Positions 32,134 to 40,087 are shown, counted from the first letter of the stretch. The stretch is 40,645 nt of DNA from Acidobacteriota bacterium (GCA_016190995.1 JACPPN010000396.1:1-40645); one strand, 5' to 3'. The notes: a model not told the origin generated them from the sequence alone. Numbers and translations are program-made.

Positions 32134-33138
32134 CTACGGCGCCTTGAGCAGATCCGCGGGTTCGATGGGCGTTGGCGTGAAGCAGATGACGAAGATGACG
32201 AGAGCCGCAAACGCAAGCCATCGCCTGGCCGCATCGAGGGGAACTTCTTCATCCAGTGTGCGGGGATGGCGCGGGCCGAACGCAAAGAGCATCACGACCA
32301 TCAAGGCCGTCCAGACAATCCAGCTGTACGAGAAGTAGGTGAGCAGAACCGCAATTCCCACCGTGGCAATCGTCACGTTGGTGGATCGACGTCCGAGGAC
32401 TGCGTACGAGATGTGACCGCCATCGAGCTGCCCAATCGGAAAGAGGTTCAGCGCCGTCGCGAGCAGGCCGAACCAGGCGGCGAAGGCGACTGGATGCAGG
32501 CTGAGCGAGTGGGTCTCCGGTGTCGCACCCCAGACGATCCAGCTGGCGAACTTGAGCAGGAGCGGCTCGCCGAGTGACAGCATCCCGGACAGCTCCGCCG
32601 GCAGCGGCGTCATGCGCGACACGCGAACGCCGAAGAAAAGCGCCGGAATGGCAATAAGAAACCCGGCGATTGGACCCGCAATACCGATGTCGAAGAGCAT
32701 GCGCTTGCTGGGAATCGGCTCGCGTATGCGGATGAACGCGCCGAACGTTCCAAACAGCAAGATGGGGGGGGCTGGAATGAAGTACGGCAACGATGCGTCG
32801 ACGCGGTAGTAACGGCACGCGAAATAGTGCCCGAGCTCGTGTGCCCCGAGAATGGCGAGTACCGTGCCGCTGTACCACAGGCCGCGCACCAGCAACTCCC
32901 AGCCGGTGATGCGAATGGCCTCACGTCCCAGATCGGAGACGAACGAGGCATAGTGAAGGCCGCCGACGAGCGTCGTGCTTCCGATCGTTGCCAGCAGGAG
33001 CAGGACGTGGAGCCAGACGCGATCCCGATACTTGCGGGCGCTGGGCAGCCGGGCGGGCGGCCAGCGCTCGGCCGCAGGTTCGCCGAAGTGCGGAGATTCC
33101 ACGGAGGGGGGCGACGAGTATGCTGGATCAGATGGCAA
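32134..33138 (-). CDS. Site-2 protease family (M50) membrane metalloprotease
   Basis: ILGAHELGHYFACRYYRVDASLPYFIP (HExxH), NLFPIGQLDGGHI, multiple TM segments. Confidence 0.9.
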   Translation of the reverse strand: MPSDPAYSSPPSVESPHFGEPAAERWPPARLPSARKYRDRVWLHVLLLLATIGSTTLVGGLHYASFVSDLGREAIRITGWELLVRGLWYSGTVLAILGAHELGHYFACRYYRVDASLPYFIPAPPILLFGTFGAFIRIREPIPSKRMLFDIGIAGPIAGFLIAIPALFFGVRVSRMTPLPAELSGMLSLGEPLLLKFASWIVWGATPETHSLSLHPVAFAAWFGLLATALNLFPIGQLDGGHISYAVLGRRSTNVTIATVGIAVLLTYFSYSWIVWTALMVVMLFAFGPRHPRTLDEEVPLDAARRWLAFAALVIFVICFTPTPIEPADLLKAP

Positions 33139-33155
33139 TGAGGCCTTGCGGGGCG

Positions 33156-33434
33156 TCAGCTCCCGATGTTCTGCAGGTCCTTCCCGGGCTTGAAGCGGAT
33201 GGTGCGACCTGGTGGGATACGAACTTCCTTGCCGGTTCGCGGGTTACGGCCGATCCCTCGTTTCCGTGGCTTGACCTGGAAGACGCCAAACCCGCGGAGC
33301 TCGATTCGCTCGCCGCGTTGCATCGACAGGCGCATCGCATCGAAGACCGCGTCAACCGCCACCTCGGCCTTGACCTTCGTGATGTCGGCGATCTTCGAGA
33401 CCTCGTTGACGATGTCGACCTTGATCTTGGTTAG
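33156..33434 (-). CDS. HU/IHF-family DNA-binding protein; 5' boundary drawn at the CTA aligned with the usual Met of HU
   Basis: (L)TKIKVDIVNEVSKIADITKVKAEVAVDAVFDAMRLSMQRGERIELRGFGVFQVKPRKRGIGRNPRTGKEVRIPPGRTIRFKPGKDL; in-frame TAG two codons upstream of the CTA. Confidence 0.85.
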   Translation of the reverse strand, partial: LTKIKVDIVNEVSKIADITKVKAEVAVDAVFDAMRLSMQRGERIELRGFGVFQVKPRKRGIGRNPRTGKEVRIPPGRTIRFKPGKDLQNIGS

Positions 33435-33456
33435 GCGCTCCTAGATTTGTCTAACT

Positions 33457-33485
33457 ATCATAGATAGCGTCACTTACGCTGTCAA
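33457..33485 (-). promoter_or_regulatory. Strong sigma70-like promoter for the HU/IHF gene
   Basis: On the minus strand TTGACA (33480-33485), 17-nt spacer, TATGAT (33457-33462), then AGGAG Shine-Dalgarno (33438-33442). Confidence 0.75.
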
Positions 33486-33525
33486 CCCTATTCGTAACTG
33501 TCGTTTGAAGTCGCTCGTTTTGAGG

Positions 33526-34908
33526 ATGTCCAAGCACCGTCAGGCTCGCCCGACCGTTGTTCTTGTCGGCCGGCCCAACGTTGGGAAGTCGACCCTCTTC
33601 AATCGCATCACCTCGACGCGCCGCGCCATCGTCAACGCCGCGCCTGGGACGACGCGTGACGTGATCGCGCACGAGGCTGAGTGGCGGGGCGTCGGTTTCA
33701 TGCTCGTGGATACCGGCGGCATGTTCGGTGCGAGCGAGGATCCCCTCCACGACCTCGTCGTGGAGCACGGCCGGCGCGCCATCGGGTCGGCAGACCTCAT
33801 CGTGTTCCTCGTCGATGGCCGCGAGGGCCTGGTGTCGGGCGACGAGGAAATCGCCCACGCAGTCAGGCATGAGGGCGTCCCCGTCGTGCTGGCAGTCAAC
33901 AAGACGGACGATCGAAGGGCGCGGGATCGCGCCTTGGAGTTCTACCAGTTCGGGTTCGACCCGGTCGTCGAGATTGCCGCGGAGCACGGCCAGGGCGTGG
34001 GCGATCTGCTCGATGAGGTCATCGCGCAGCTGCCGAGGCGCGCCGACCTGCGGACGCCGGCGGAGGGTGACGAACGAGAGAGTGCGCCGGCAGAAATCGC
34101 CGTTGCCATCGTCGGGCGTCCTAACGTCGGCAAATCGTCATTGGTCAACCAGCTGCTGAAGGAAGAGCGTGTGATGGTGAGCGACATGCCCGGGACGACG
34201 CGCGATGCCGTCGACGCGCTGTTGCGGTGGCACCGGCGGACGTTTCGAATTGTCGACACTGCGGGGATTCGGCGGGCCGGGCGCGTCGGGCAATCGGGCC
34301 AGGTCGAGGCAGTCAGCGTTCTGGTGGCCCGGCGCGCCATCGCGCGCGCGGACGTCGCGGTGCTCGTAATCGATGCGAACGAAGGCGCGACCGACCAGGA
34401 CGGTGCCATTGCGGGGGAGGCCGAACGGGTGGGTTGCGGGATCATCATCGCGGTCAACAAATGGGACCTCGTCCGGGGCCGGGGCCAGGAATTCGTGAAG
34501 CGATTCGATGAGGAGCTGCGGCGGCAGCTGAAATTCCTGGAGTACGCGCCGTTGCTCCACATTTCAGCCAGGACCGGCGAGCGTACACCGAAGCTGCTCG
34601 AAGCCATCGACAGGGTCGCCGCGGCGCGCACCCGCCGCGTGGCCACGGGCGAGCTCAACCGGTTCATCGAAGCCGTGACGGCCAGGCATCCGCCGGCGAG
34701 CCCGGGCCTGCGCGAGGTTCGAATTCTCTATGCAGCCCAAACGGGAATTGAGCCCCCGACCTTCGTCCTCTTCACTAACGTCGCGACGAGGCTTCATTTT
34801 TCATACGAGCGCTTTCTCATCAATCGCCTGCGCGAGGCGTTTGGTTTCGAGGGCACACCAATCCGGCTCGAGGTCCGGCGCCGGGCCGGAAGCCGCAAGG
34901 CGCAGTGA
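33526..34908 (+). CDS. der: Ribosome biogenesis GTPase Der (EngA)
   Basis: Two G domains: VVLVGRPNVGKSTLFNRI and VAIVGRPNVGKSSLVNQLL; two DxxG motifs; C-terminal KH-like domain; ATG 33526 or TTG 33505. Confidence 0.96.
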   Translation: MSKHRQARPTVVLVGRPNVGKSTLFNRITSTRRAIVNAAPGTTRDVIAHEAEWRGVGFMLVDTGGMFGASEDPLHDLVVEHGRRAIGSADLIVFLVDGREGLVSGDEEIAHAVRHEGVPVVLAVNKTDDRRARDRALEFYQFGFDPVVEIAAEHGQGVGDLLDEVIAQLPRRADLRTPAEGDERESAPAEIAVAIVGRPNVGKSSLVNQLLKEERVMVSDMPGTTRDAVDALLRWHRRTFRIVDTAGIRRAGRVGQSGQVEAVSVLVARRAIARADVAVLVIDANEGATDQDGAIAGEAERVGCGIIIAVNKWDLVRGRGQEFVKRFDEELRRQLKFLEYAPLLHISARTGERTPKLLEAIDRVAAARTRRVATGELNRFIEAVTARHPPASPGLREVRILYAAQTGIEPPTFVLFTNVATRLHFSYERFLINRLREAFGFEGTPIRLEVRRRAGSRKAQ

Positions 34909-34923
34909 TATACTGGCGGATCG

Positions 34924-35439
34924 ATGCCCTCGACACCTGCCGAGATACCCAAGCGGGCATTGTTCAAGGCCTCGGAAGTCTGCGAGATCGCGAAGATTCA
35001 GCCGTTCATCCTGCGTTCGTGGGAGACTGAGTTTCCGGATCTCGGAGTGGGACGCGGCGCCGATGTGTCCCGCGTCTACCGCCGATCCGACGTCGAGCGG
35101 GTTCTCCGCATCAAGCATCTGCTCTTCGTCGAAGGCCTGACGCTCGCGGGCGTGCGGCGGCGGCTCGGCGAAGGCAAGTCTGAGGACTCCGCCGAGGAGC
35201 TTCCGGCAATCGAAGACGTGTTGCGCAAGGAAGTGCGCACGCGTCTGGGTGACGTGACCAGAGGGCTCCGGAGTATTCTCGAGCTGCTGTCGCGCGGCGG
35301 CGGTTCGAAGTCCGTCGAGGGGTCGCCGCTGTTCACGCTTCACGTGAGACAAACGCGGCGGACGTCGGCAGCGGCGCCCCGGAAGCCAAGCCCTCACCCA
35401 GGTCGGACGTCGAAAGCAGGGCACCGCAAGCGGGCATGA
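34924..35439 (+). CDS. MerR-family transcriptional regulator
   Basis: FKASEVCEIAKIQPFILRSWETEFPDLG...RVYRRSDVERVLRIKHLLFVEGLTLAGVRRRL. Confidence 0.9.
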   Translation: MPSTPAEIPKRALFKASEVCEIAKIQPFILRSWETEFPDLGVGRGADVSRVYRRSDVERVLRIKHLLFVEGLTLAGVRRRLGEGKSEDSAEELPAIEDVLRKEVRTRLGDVTRGLRSILELLSRGGGSKSVEGSPLFTLHVRQTRRTSAAAPRKPSPHPGRTSKAGHRKRA

Positions 35440-35462
35440 GGGGCCAGGTGATCGACGAATGT

Positions 35463-35540
35463 CGGGATGTAGCGCAGCCTGGATAGCGCACCAGACTGGG
35501 GGTCTGGGGGTCGTGGGTTCGAATCCCACCATCCCGACCA
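35463..35540 (+). tRNA. tRNA-Pro (anticodon GGG), CCA encoded
   Basis: Acceptor cgggatg/catcccg, anticodon stem ccaga/tctgg with loop CTGGGGG, T arm gtggg TTCGAAT cccac, terminal A-CCA. Confidence 0.95.
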
Positions 35541-35554
35541 ATCTAATCGGGGTA

Positions 35555-35581
35555 AACGGCCCAGCTGTCAGCCGGGCCGTT
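35555..35581. other. Stem-loop just downstream of tRNA-Pro, terminator-like but without a clear T-tract
   Basis: AACGGCCC (35555-35562) ... GGGCCGTT (35574-35581). Confidence 0.45.
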
Positions 35582-35727
35582 GCTTATAGGCACACTGTAG
35601 GCACATCAGCTTCGGAGCCCAACTGGCCAGATCCGGCGCAGACGGGGGGCAGTTGACCCGGCCGGGTAGCCCCAGCGGCTACTCAGGTCAAGAAACGGTC
35701 CTGTTCATAACCTCGCCTATAGCCGTA

Positions 35728-35756
35728 TTGACATTGACTTTAGATATATCTAAACT
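35728..35756 (+). promoter_or_regulatory. Putative promoter with a 16-bp perfect palindromic operator
   Basis: TTGACA (35728-35733), 17-nt spacer, TAAACT (35751-35756); TTTAGATATATCTAAA (35739-35754) is its own reverse complement. Confidence 0.65.
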
Positions 35757-35768
35757 GGGATTCTGTGC

Positions 35769-36263
35769 ATGGCCGTAGAGACGTACACGGTCGTCAGGAT
35801 CCCCAGCCCGAGGGAGTCCAAGCATCGCGGATTGGCTTACTTAACGTGCGACCAGGACGAGGACATCGACGCCGGTTCGATCATCGTTCCGCTAAGCACG
35901 GTGCCGGACAGGAATGAACGGCGGCAGTTGTGGTCGCGGTTTGACTTCTGGATCGACGGAGGCCACAACGACCAGTATTTTCATGGCTGGCCTAGCGAAC
36001 CACAGTACAAGAACTGCTTCGTTTTCAAGTGGAAACGGTTACGGCAACGTCATCGACTGTATGGATTCTTGTGTCATCCGACGCCACAGCGGAACAAGCG
36101 TTTCCAGTTGTGTGTTCTTGTCTCACACCGCACAAAAAACGAGTTGCACACAGACCCGATAGAAAAGGGGCGAGCCGAGGCTCTGCGAGTCAATCAAGCT
36201 GTAACGGCAGCAATCAGTGTTGCGTTTCCGGACACTCAAAAGGGCAACATATGGCTGAATTGA
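35769..36263 (+). CDS. Candidate RelE/HigB (Gp49-like) toxin or uncharacterised protein
   Basis: C-terminal block HRLYGFLCHPTPQRNKRFQLCVLVSHRTKNELHTDPIEKGRAEALR resembles the Gp49/HigB pattern; toxin-first position before an XRE gene. Confidence 0.5.
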   Translation: MAVETYTVVRIPSPRESKHRGLAYLTCDQDEDIDAGSIIVPLSTVPDRNERRQLWSRFDFWIDGGHNDQYFHGWPSEPQYKNCFVFKWKRLRQRHRLYGFLCHPTPQRNKRFQLCVLVSHRTKNELHTDPIEKGRAEALRVNQAVTAAISVAFPDTQKGNIWLN

Positions 36264-36814
36264 AAGGGCACTGGACAAATCGCGACGCAGACGACTTCCT
36301 GTACCGGATCGCGTTCGACTTCGTCAATCAACTGGAGAAGGCGCTCGAGACCGAGCAGGTGAGTCAGGCTCGTCTGGCGAAGAGGCTTGGAGTGACCGAA
36401 GGGCGCGTTTCGCAGGTTCTCAACAATCCCGGGAACCTCACGCTGAAGAAGGTCGTGCAGTATGCGCGTGCGATCGGACGCAAGGTATCGATTGTGGCCT
36501 ACGACGACCGCGATGGCGGCAACAAAATGGGACCAATCAACTCTGAGATCTTTGCGGCATGCTGGGACAGAGTTGGCAGGCCCCGAGACTTCTTCGACTT
36601 GCATGCCAGCAACGCAACGGCACCGAACTTCGGCATCGCGTTTGGTTCTGGTCGGAGCCTTCGGATTCACACGTACCCCGATCAGGCCGCGACCGTTGCG
36701 GACGCTCGCGAGCGCAGGGATGTCGGACCTGGAGCGGTCGAACATGAAGCAGCGAGCGGACGGAACCCCGAAAGACTCTTGGAGACGTCATGGGAGAGTA
36801 CCGTCAATGGCTGA
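36251..36814 (+). CDS. XRE-family HTH protein (candidate HigA-like antitoxin/autorepressor) with C-terminal extension
   Basis: VSQARLAKRLGVTEGRVSQVLNNPGNLTLKKVVQYARAIGRKVSIVAYDD HTH pattern; 13-bp overlap with the upstream gene. Confidence 0.8.
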   Translation: MAELKGHWTNRDADDFLYRIAFDFVNQLEKALETEQVSQARLAKRLGVTEGRVSQVLNNPGNLTLKKVVQYARAIGRKVSIVAYDDRDGGNKMGPINSEIFAACWDRVGRPRDFFDLHASNATAPNFGIAFGSGRSLRIHTYPDQAATVADARERRDVGPGAVEHEAASGRNPERLLETSWESTVNG

Positions 36815-37100
36815 GCCTACTCAAATCGTCTTTAGCCACAAGGAAGTTACAACGGCCCTCATCAAGCAACAGGGTATCCATGAGGGCATTTGGGGCATTC
36901 ACGTTAAGTTCGGACTCAGGGCCACGAATGTTGGCACGACGGACGCCGACATACTCCCTGCTGCGGTCGTTCCCATCATCGAGATAGGCCTTCAGAAATT
37001 CGATACCGAGAACAACTTGTCCGTTGATGCCGCCAAGGTGAATCCCAAACCGGCACTCGCCAAGCAGAGTAGAAAGAGCAAGGCCACGCCGCTTACTTAA
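36807..37100 (+). CDS. Small uncharacterised protein (97 aa), third gene of the coupled module
   Basis: MAEPTQIVFSHKEVTTALIKQQGIHEGIWGIHVKFGLRATNVGTTDADILPAAVVPIIEIGLQKF...; ATG overlaps the XRE stop by 8 bp. Confidence 0.65.
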   Translation: MAEPTQIVFSHKEVTTALIKQQGIHEGIWGIHVKFGLRATNVGTTDADILPAAVVPIIEIGLQKFDTENNLSVDAAKVNPKPALAKQSRKSKATPLT

Positions 37101-37270
37101 AGGCCACACATTAGGCGATACGCGGAGGCGGGCCGAACGGCTGGTGGCGCTCCGCCTCTCACCCCGTCCGGCAGCGCGATCGGGCCGGGTAAGTCTACGC
37201 CGTGCGTTTTTCGGCTGTCGCGCAGCCTCATACTGGTATGAACCGGTATGACGACAGGTGTCAGCGTGGT

Positions 37271-37299
37271 AAACGAGCGGAATTATTCCGTTCGTTTTT
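37271..37299 (+). terminator. Rho-independent terminator
   Basis: AAACGAGCGGAA-TTA-TTCCGTTCGTTT stem (one G-U wobble) running into TTTTT. Confidence 0.65.
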
Positions 37300-37509
37300 G
37301 GCCCGGCTCGCCTTGGCGCGACAACTCCCGCAGCAAAACCGACAATCCGCCCGCTCTGGCGCGCGATCGTCCCTCTGCCCGCGCATGAGACACGGGGCCT
37401 CTCGTGACCGTCCGATGGACTGGCCACCTCCGTCAATTCGTTGCCCTCTTGACAACGGGTCGATAATCAGGACCGGTGACTCCCCTCCCTCCACGAAAAG
37501 GAGGGCACA

Positions 37510-38160
37510 ATGCGGCTCCGACCGGTAGTCGTAACATTCGGACTCGCCCTCGCGCTCGTGGGGTGCAGCAAGGATAGCAAGACGCCAACCGCGCCGAGCA
37601 ACCCGACTGCGCCCTCCACGCCGACAGCACCGACGATTCAATCACTTCGCATCACGGCGCCGTCCTCATTGGAAGCGGGGAAGACCGCGCAGCTCACCGC
37701 CGCAACTGTCATGAGCGATGCCAGCAGCGTCACCGTCTCTCCGAGCAGTGTCCAGTGGCAGTCATCAAATACCGTCGTCGCAGCGATCTCTGCATCCGGC
37801 CTACTGACGGCACTCCAAGCAGGCATCGTTGATGTGCGCGGCACGTATCAGCAGTGGACCTCGAATGCGGCCACCGTCACCGTAACTACACCACCGCCGC
37901 CGTGGACGAAAAGCGGTGTCGGGAACGATGTATTCGACATGCCGACGTCGGTATCCCGGGTGCGAATCGTCGGCACCTACACCGCCTACTGCTCAAACTT
38001 CATCGTGCGCATCGGCGGGCGCCTGACCGTCAACGAGATCCTCGGGACGTGTCCGGTCGGAATCGGTCCGAGGTATGAGGGCGTGCATCTGACCAGTGGC
38101 GACGTCACCGAGATCACGAATTCCAGCGGCGTCTCGTGGTCCTTCACCGAAGTCCGTTGA
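37510..38160 (+). CDS. Lipoprotein with Pro/Thr-rich linker and BIG2/Ig-like domain
   Basis: LALVGCSK lipobox; TPTAPSNPTAPSTPTAPT linker; LRITAPSSLEAGKTAQLTA...VQWQSSNTVVAAISASGLLTALQAGIVDVRGTY. Confidence 0.75.
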   Translation: MRLRPVVVTFGLALALVGCSKDSKTPTAPSNPTAPSTPTAPTIQSLRITAPSSLEAGKTAQLTAATVMSDASSVTVSPSSVQWQSSNTVVAAISASGLLTALQAGIVDVRGTYQQWTSNAATVTVTTPPPPWTKSGVGNDVFDMPTSVSRVRIVGTYTAYCSNFIVRIGGRLTVNEILGTCPVGIGPRYEGVHLTSGDVTEITNSSGVSWSFTEVR

Positions 38161-38237
38161 ACGGCATCGCCGACGATCCGGGCTTCCGAGTGATTCTCGG
38201 CGTCAGCGCCGATCCCGTGGCGTTGCGCATCCCGCCC

Positions 38238-38768
38238 CTAGTGTGGTGTCCCAGCTAATTCTTTACAACGGCGTACCTTGTCAAGGATGACGTCCGCGGT
38301 GGCTCTCCAGATGAACGGTTTGGGTTGCTCGTTCCAGGTGGCCAGCCAGTGATAGATGGCGCGCTCAAGCTCCTCGACGCTGCGAAAGGTGCCGCGGCGA
38401 ATCATCCGCTCCGTGAGGAGGCCGAACCAGCGCTCGACCTGATTCACCCAGGAGCTGCTGGTGGGGGTGAAATGCAAGTGAAAGCGCTGACGCTTCTTCG
38501 GCTTGAGCCAGCGGGCCACCGCCGCACTCTTGTGCGTGCCGTAGTTGTCCACGATGAGGTGAATCTCCAGATCGGGGGGCACCGCCCGTTCCAACTCCGT
38601 CAGGAAGCGGACGAATTCCCGGCCGCGGTGACGAGGGAGGCAACTGCCAATGACCTTCCCGTTGAGAATGTTGAACGCGGCAAACAGCGTGGTCGTCCCG
38701 TGCCGCTTGTAGTCGTGTGTTTGCCGTTCGGGCAAGCCGGGGCGTAACGGCAAAATGGGGGCGGTGCG
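38238..38768 (-). pseudogene. IS630-family transposase, C-terminal DDE part only
   Basis: THDYKRHGTTTLFAAFNILNGKVIGSCLPRHRGREFVRFLTELE, IHLIVDNYGTHKSAAVARWL, HFTPTSSSWVNQVERWFGLLTERMIRRG; N-terminal HTH portion absent. Confidence 0.85.
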
Positions 38769-38983
38769 TGGGCTTACCGGCGCGTGATTGTCGCAGCGGC
38801 GAGCGCTCTCATCATCTTGTTCCATAGACTGGTGGCTCGTGGCGAGCAGCGCGCTCTGGATATGGGCCTTTCGGTCCTGCTCGCCGCCTTCAGCTACCAC
38901 GACTGGCTGGCGCGTGAAACGGGCCGGCGGCTCCGGGACCAGTTCAAGACCCGCACCTGGCGCATAAAGGTGAGGGCTTACCC

Positions 38984-39217
38984 ATGGAACCCCGCATTAC
39001 GATCGACCCCGGCGTCCACCTTGCCAAGCCCTGCGTCGCGGGCACTCGAATCCCCGTCGAGGCTGTCATCGAGCTGATCGAGGGCGGTCTCTCGTTCGAT
39101 CAGATCCGGAAGGACTACTATCCGGACCTCACGGAGGAGGACCTGAGGGCGTGCGTTCGCTTTGCCCGGAAGGTGCTGGCGGCCGAGGAGATCCACCTGA
39201 GCCCCTCCGCGTCGTGA
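38984..39217 (+). CDS. DUF433 domain protein (antitoxin-like)
   Basis: ITIDPGVHLAKPCVAGTRIPVEAVIELIEGGLSFDQIRKDYYPDLTEEDLRACVRFA. Confidence 0.9.
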   Translation: MEPRITIDPGVHLAKPCVAGTRIPVEAVIELIEGGLSFDQIRKDYYPDLTEEDLRACVRFARKVLAAEEIHLSPSAS

Positions 39218-39579
39218 GATTTCTCCTCGACCAGGATGTGTACGAGTTGACGGCCCGCCTGCTGATCCAGTCCGGATGCGACGTCCTGCGGGTGCGGGAT
39301 CTCGGATTATCCCGAGCTGACGATGTGACCCTCCTGAGGGCTGCCCGGGAACGGGGCTGCGTCCTGGTGACCCGTGACCGGGATTATGGCTACCTGGTCT
39401 TCGTCGAGGCCGTGCAATGGGGTGTGATCTACCTGCGCATCGCGCCAGCGACGGTCGAGGCCGTGCACACTGAGCTCGAGCGCTTGCTGCGAGAGCAGCC
39501 GTTTGACAGGCTGAAGCGGGCGTTCACGGTTGTGGAGCCGGGCCGGTACCGGATCCGGAGTCTGTGTCATGACGCGTGA
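39214..39579 (+). CDS. DUF5615 PIN-like protein (toxin-like)
   Basis: VRFLLDQDVYELTARLLIQSGCDVLRVRDLGLSRADDVTLLRAARERGCVLVTRDRDYGYLVF; GTG start in a GTGA overlap with the DUF433 stop. Confidence 0.88.
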   Translation: MRFLLDQDVYELTARLLIQSGCDVLRVRDLGLSRADDVTLLRAARERGCVLVTRDRDYGYLVFVEAVQWGVIYLRIAPATVEAVHTELERLLREQPFDRLKRAFTVVEPGRYRIRSLCHDA

Positions 39580-39685
39580 GACGATGGCCTCCGTGCTCCG
39601 TGGTCGGCAGCCCCGCAGTCCGTGGTCGCGTAGTCCGGGGAAGGCCCCCGAGCCATGACTGCGGCGATCACGGCTTGGGTGCGAC

Positions 39686-39808
39686 GCGGCGGAACGCTGG
39701 CTGCGGCGTCATCCTCTGGTGCGCTTCCACGACACGTCGGCGCACGCCTCCTGGGTCAATCTCATCGAGTGCTTCTTCAGGATCCTCGGCAAGCAGGGAC
39801 TCACACAG
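39686..39808 (+). pseudogene. Second IS630-like transposase remnant (DDE C-terminal fragment)
   Basis: In-frame ERWLRRHPLVRFHDTSAHASWVNLIECFFRILGKQGLTQ, resembling the HASWLNQIE-type IS630 motif. Confidence 0.7.
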
Positions 39809-39910
39809 CTTCTCGGCGAGCTTGTTCGGACCAGAAATCCACCATCAACTGCTCGACGCTGCGGAACGTGTAAGGTGCTTCGGCACCCTTGAAATGCCGG
39901 TGATCGCCCT

Positions 39911-40087
39911 TTAGGGCATGATGGGCCGGACCTGTGTGGCCGGCATCTCGACGAGGATATCTGCATCGATCGACGCCCGCGGCTCTCCGCTGAACGAGCT
40001 GGCGAGCGATCCGCCGACGGTATAGGGAACCCGGCACGCGTCGAGGGCTGCGGTCACGAGAAGGGCGATGCTGATCGGATCGGTCAC
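39911..40087 (-). pseudogene. Truncated nucleotidyltransferase-like protein (58 aa N-terminal piece)
   Basis: VTDPISIALLVTAALDACRVPYTVGGSLASSFSGEPRASIDADILVEM (GGSLAS...DADILV); stops after 58 aa. Confidence 0.65.
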
